Source of the DNA: Serendipita indica DSM 11827
Taxonomy: Eukaryota > Basidiomycota > Agaricomycetes > Sebacinales > Serendipitaceae
Direction of reading: 5' to 3'
Length of the DNA stretch: 64,000 nucleotides
Assembly (NCBI GenBank): GCA_910890315.1
Contig: CAJVGD010000001.1
Location: 310,001-374,000 of the forward strand
Below are positions 60,334 through 64,000 of the stretch, one piece after another (positions within the stretch are counted from its first letter, which is position 1; the number at the start of each line of letters is the position of its first letter). The notes below the pieces were generated by a model, which was given only the letters and a program-made list of their open reading frames with translations, made no database searches and was not told where the DNA came from. A program made the position numbers and the translations under genes.

Positions 60334-62538
60334 ATGAGTCACGCAGTCTTGCTGGCTACAACGACATCTGCGTCGCTTCTCAACGTTGTACCCTCAAAGG
60401 CAACGTCCAGCGGAGCCATCAAGCCGCTCAACCTAGACGGCGTCCGCTGTGCAGCATGGGTTAGCGATGGAAACGCCATCGTCGGCCTACAAAATGGACG
60501 TGTAGAAAGGCTTGATCAATTTACGGGGAAAACGGAAAAGCTGTACACGCTTTCAGAGCCTGTCGTTGCGATAGTTGTGCGCGAAACGCAAGTAATTATC
60601 GGTGGCGCTTCAAAACTCGTCGCACTCAACGCGTCAACTGGAAAAGTAGTGAATCTAGGTATACGTGTGAGCTCCTTTTCTGCTTTCCCTCCATCGCTGC
60701 GGCCTCTTGCTAAACGCAGTGCCAGATTTCAGGTGTTTTGAAGTCGTTGGCGCTTTCGCCTGATAAAGAATATCTTTGCATGTTGATGGAGACAAGCGCA
60801 TTGATTCATCATTTTGCCACCAACGTCCAGACGACGCTCGTTTTCCAACAATTGTCCCTTCCGATTACTAGCGTCGCGTTTCTACCTCTAAAGCGCGTTG
60901 TTCTCGCCGTTGCATGTGGGAATCAGCTGTTACTCTACGATATTGCCAAACAAAATGCTCTGATCAAGACGCTTGAACTTGAAACTGCCGAAAGGATCAT
61001 CGACCTGGCTTATTCTACTAGCACACGAGGATCCTTGCTGCTCGCCACATTTGAGGGCTACATCTATGGGTTCGATATGGAAAAGGACAAACTGTACGTG
61101 TGTATGCACCTACTGTGTTTGGTTTGCTCATTATAGCCTAGCACCCGCTTTGACGCAAAGCTCGGCGAGGGTGTGAAATCTATTGCATCCTTGGGGCTGG
61201 GTTACGTCGTGGCTGGCACGACCGGTGGACATATTTCTCTTCTTCAAGAGGGAGCCACGACGTTGCATCCGTTGAAACAGCTCGAGGGTGAATGCGTACA
61301 CCTGGTGTCTACTCAGGTACGAATATTTATAAAGTGAATTTATGTCTCAGCCTTTCACCAGAGAAAGCTTTCCATCACACGAGCAGTCCCTGTGGCTACC
61401 CGCGGAACATCGGCCACGCGCAAACAGCCACTCACAGATGCAAATCCTCGAACAAGTGCCACAGCTCCTAGGAAGGCATCTGCTGAACTTGAAGCCGCGA
61501 AAGTGACACGTCTCCGCCAAAAGCCATCCCAGGGCAGCATTCCTGGCTCACCAATGCAAACTCGCAAGCAAATGTCACGGCAAGCTTCTGGTGGGTAATT
61601 CACATGCTGCTGGAGTGCCCAATTTCCTCACGGTTTGAAGGCTTGAGTCAAGCTGACGTAGACAAACCAATGACACCAATTTCTTCGGCAGCAAGCCCGC
61701 TAGCCCGGCGAGCGCCGTCAATCAGAACCGCCTCCCCTCGCTCCTCCAAGGCTAGCTCACCAGCCAACAGTCCGACCGTAAAGCTATCGGTCACAGGCGC
61801 GAGCCATTCTGGGCAAAAGCCTGTCAACGTTGCTAGTCGACGCTCATCTTCAACCACTTCGAAAGCAGCTGGTGATCAAAGTACGAACCCAGATCTTCCA
61901 GGGGTCAGTGAAGTGTCTGCCATTTTCAACGCACGTTGCAGCACCCCACCAGGTCGGCAGCATTCGGTCGAAAGGGGAAGTATCACGCCCATACTGGCTA
62001 TAGATCTTGGTGACTCGCCGCCATCCTCTCGTCCGCGCAAGTCTACGGTCAGCTTCAGCTTTCACCAGGACAAGGAGAATGAGCCGAACACGACAATTGA
62101 TAAACGTCAGAAAGTCGCCCCTAAACAAAAGACAATTCAAAGGCAGCCAACAAGAGGCATTACTCCCTCCAAACGAAATCCAATCGACAACGTTTTGGCA
62201 GCAGAATCGATGCAGGTGTCTCCCCTACGCTCGCCCGCTAGGCCACAAATCCCACAGTCCACGGACATCAAGGAGTTTATTCAGAGTGTGGTCAAGGAAG
62301 CTATGCGCGAACGAGAAGAGGAACAGCGTGAGGAGCTTCGAGCTTTGCATCTCGATGTCGTAAAGATGGGTCGCATGTGGAAGGTAAATCCAAACGGAGT
62401 TGTGGAGGTCACCTTCTGACATTCACGTAGAATGAACTCCGCACCTTGATGGAAGAGTATGTTGGTGACTTTAAGCAACTACACCAAGAAAACGAGCGGC
62501 TCAGGGCGGAGAATGAGCGCTTACGACGAGGATACTGA
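60334..62538 (+). CDS. WD40/coiled-coil protein resembling NEDD1 (gamma-tubulin complex targeting factor)
   Basis: About 640 residues. Start MSHAVLLATTTSASLLNVVP. The N-terminal half is a degenerate WD40-type propeller: CAAWVSDGNAIVGLQNGRVE, VLKSLALSPDKEYLCMLM, ITSVAFLPLKRVVLAVACGN, QLLLYDIAKQNALIKTLEL, GSLLLATFEGYIYGFDMEKD and KSIASLGLGYVVAGTTGGHI. A long basic, Ser/Pro-rich linker follows (for example SPRSSKASSPANSPT). The C-terminus is a coiled coil, DIKEFIQSVVKEAMREREEE then LRALHLDVVKMGRMWKNELR and EENERL-type ending HQENERLRAENERLRRGY. This matches the layout and ending of NEDD1, whose C-terminal helix binds gamma-tubulin. The propeller alone would not allow the call. The stop faces the ADGF stop 57 bases away. 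Confidence 0.68.
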
Positions 62539-62594
62539 GTGTATTCTCATGTATAACACAGCTATACCCGTGCTCTTTGCGAATAACCGGTTGG

Positions 62595-64000
62595 TTATTT
62601 TGTATGTTCTGCCAGAATCTCCTCTATGTACTCCGTCCATTGACAATCCCATACTTTAAGAAGTTCCGCTTTGGACTCTGCACCAAGAAGAGCATGCTAG
62701 AATACAGACTCAGTAAGGTCCTAGGACGGAACGAGACGCGCACCTCGATGGATTGGCGAGCCAACACGCCTAGAGTCATCAAACCAGATATTTCGCTAGC
62801 GACTAGAACCTAGAGCAAGGTTTAGCCACAGTTGACACGTTAGCTCGACCTAATGACCTGGAAGAAGTCGTAGGATATGCCAATGTTCGAAAAGATACCG
62901 GGATCATCGCTTGCCAAAGCAACTAATTATTCGTCAGAGATGCTACCATCCAAGCAGAATATTTCGGACCTGGTACACCGTGATTAAGCATTGCGGCGAG
63001 TGGATGTGCCGGCATGGATGATGTCAAGCGCTACAGAAAGAGTCAGATTTATTGAGATTACGATATGACGCTCTGACCAAGATCTCGTTGCTGTGGGGAG
63101 TGAGTCGATATTACATCTTTCATCGACACACGTACCTAACAGGGCAGACTTCGCAGCAAATATTTCGTTCTCGACAAAGTCGCATCAGAGCTGGGTGTTT
63201 GACCAGGGAGAAGGCATGACCAATGCGCTTTGTCCCGAGAAGTATTGCATCGTACAGGTTCTGGTCGACGCTATCCCCTGTGGACGGTAATTTAGGCTGA
63301 GTGGCGGGGACCTACGGCCAAGCTTACCATCCCCAAGAGTTTCTCCTGCATGGAAGAGGAAGGGTAGGTCGACTCCTTGCTCTTCACATGTCCGACTAAA
63401 CTCTAACAAGGGCTCAAGATAATAAATCAGAGGATTCATCTTGTCTTCGGGTCCGACGAGATCAAATGCTATTGTGCATGAGCGGAATCAACACCCAAGG
63501 TAGAAGACGCGCACCTGCCAGTGTATCCGGAAACTTCTTCTTCAACTCTAAACAGTCGTCCAAGTACCATTTGAGTTCCTCTACGGACAAGATTCGAATG
63601 ACCGTATATATCAGCTATTCGAAAGGTGAAAAAAACATCCTGTATCGTAGACTGGATAGGTACCTTGGCGCCGTGGAAGAGGTTACCTTTGCCTTGTGCA
63701 GTAAGATCTGCTTTGAATTCCTGGACGACATCTTGGAAGATGCCCACAAAGTACGAGTGGTCAACAGCTCCAGCGCCATCAGCAGCTACAATCGTCCTTT
63801 GATGCCATTGAGAGTTGTATGACTGAAGAATGGTAGACGTACTTTGGTGTAAAGTTCATTCTAATCTCCGCATACGAAACACCATCCTCGATACAAGACT
63901 CGAAGAGAGCTCGAATGTACTTGCGATACACAGGCTCATAGGCAACCAGTCCCTTCTCGAGTTAGCGCACATCCAAGATACCCTGCTTTCTTACCCTAAT
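62595..64000 (-). CDS. Adenosine deaminase, ADGF/ADA2 (CECR1) type, 5' end outside the window
   Basis: Zinc enzyme that deaminates adenosine to inosine, of the growth-factor-like branch often secreted. Only the C-terminal two thirds are here. In coding order: EPVYRKYIRALFESCIEDGV, YAEIRMNFTPK, FKADLTAQGKGNLFHGAKV, SVEELKWYLDDCLELKKKFP, GFDLVGPEDKMNPLIYYLEP, the zinc/catalytic LPFLFHAGETLGDG, LYDAILLGTKRIGHAFSLVK, ERNICCEVCP, HPLAAMLNHGVPVALASDDP (last metal-site Asp pair region), GIFSNIGISYDFFQ-VLVASE and GVLARQSIE-HALLGAESKA. The end is WTEYIEEILAEHTK. Splice choices at the 3' end are set by family similarity. Whether it has a signal peptide cannot be seen. It is convergent with the NEDD1-like gene. 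Confidence 0.9.

Noticed and set aside
1-64000. Transposons, virus-like elements, tRNA, rRNA or CRISPR arrays
   Set aside because: No reverse transcriptase, transposase, integrase or capsid motifs, no long terminal or inverted repeats, and no cloverleaf sequences were noticed by eye; a computed search could still find small ones.

Overview
The window is fungal nuclear DNA. Nearly every gene is cut by several introns of about 45-60 bases with GT-AG ends. The gene set fits a mushroom-forming basidiomycete (Agaricomycetes), and a Rhizoctonia/Ceratobasidium-like fungus is my best guess; that placement is inferred from gene content and architecture. Genes are packed on both strands, often 60-300 bases apart. 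I saw no rRNA, tRNA, CRISPR array, intact transposon or virus-like element.

Layout. 0-1.5 kb: no gene I can support. 1.5-5.3 kb: a GNAT acetyltransferase, then on the minus strand a D-lactate dehydrogenase strikingly like bacterial LdhA beside a formate/nitrite/lactate-type FNT channel. 5.6-11.5 kb: housekeeping genes, namely queuosine salvage (QNG1), vacuolar SM protein VPS45 and COP9 signalosome subunit 6. 11.8-18.6 kb: an allantoate-type MFS transporter divergent from an NRPS-like adenylation/carrier/thioester-reductase enzyme. 18.8-20.5 and 33.1-34.8 kb: two members of an unrecognised paralogous family with matching exon layout. Between them lie a Gln-rich protein, the proteasome activator BLM10/PA200, the casein kinase 2 catalytic subunit and a gene of unknown function.

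35.5-46.2 kb: an island of minus-strand genes, mostly for secreted proteins: a double cupredoxin, two DUF4360 paralogues containing micro-exons, and a glyoxal-oxidase-type copper radical oxidase. A two-segment membrane protein sits among them. 46.6-64 kb: dense housekeeping genes, comprising the DEAD-box helicase ROK1, a zinc-motif/RGG protein, a family X DNA polymerase with a mitochondrial-type leader, an EMB8/YheT-type hydrolase, a UPF0658-type Golgi membrane protein, POM33/TMEM33, a small membrane protein, the SUMO protease ULP1, a NEDD1-like WD40/coiled-coil protein and the 3' part of an ADGF/ADA2-type adenosine deaminase.

Genes that may work together: LdhA with FNT (making and exporting D-lactate), the MFS transporter with the NRPS-like reductase (a minimal metabolite locus), and the cupredoxin with the copper radical oxidase (extracellular copper chemistry). 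All three links are inferences from position and family.
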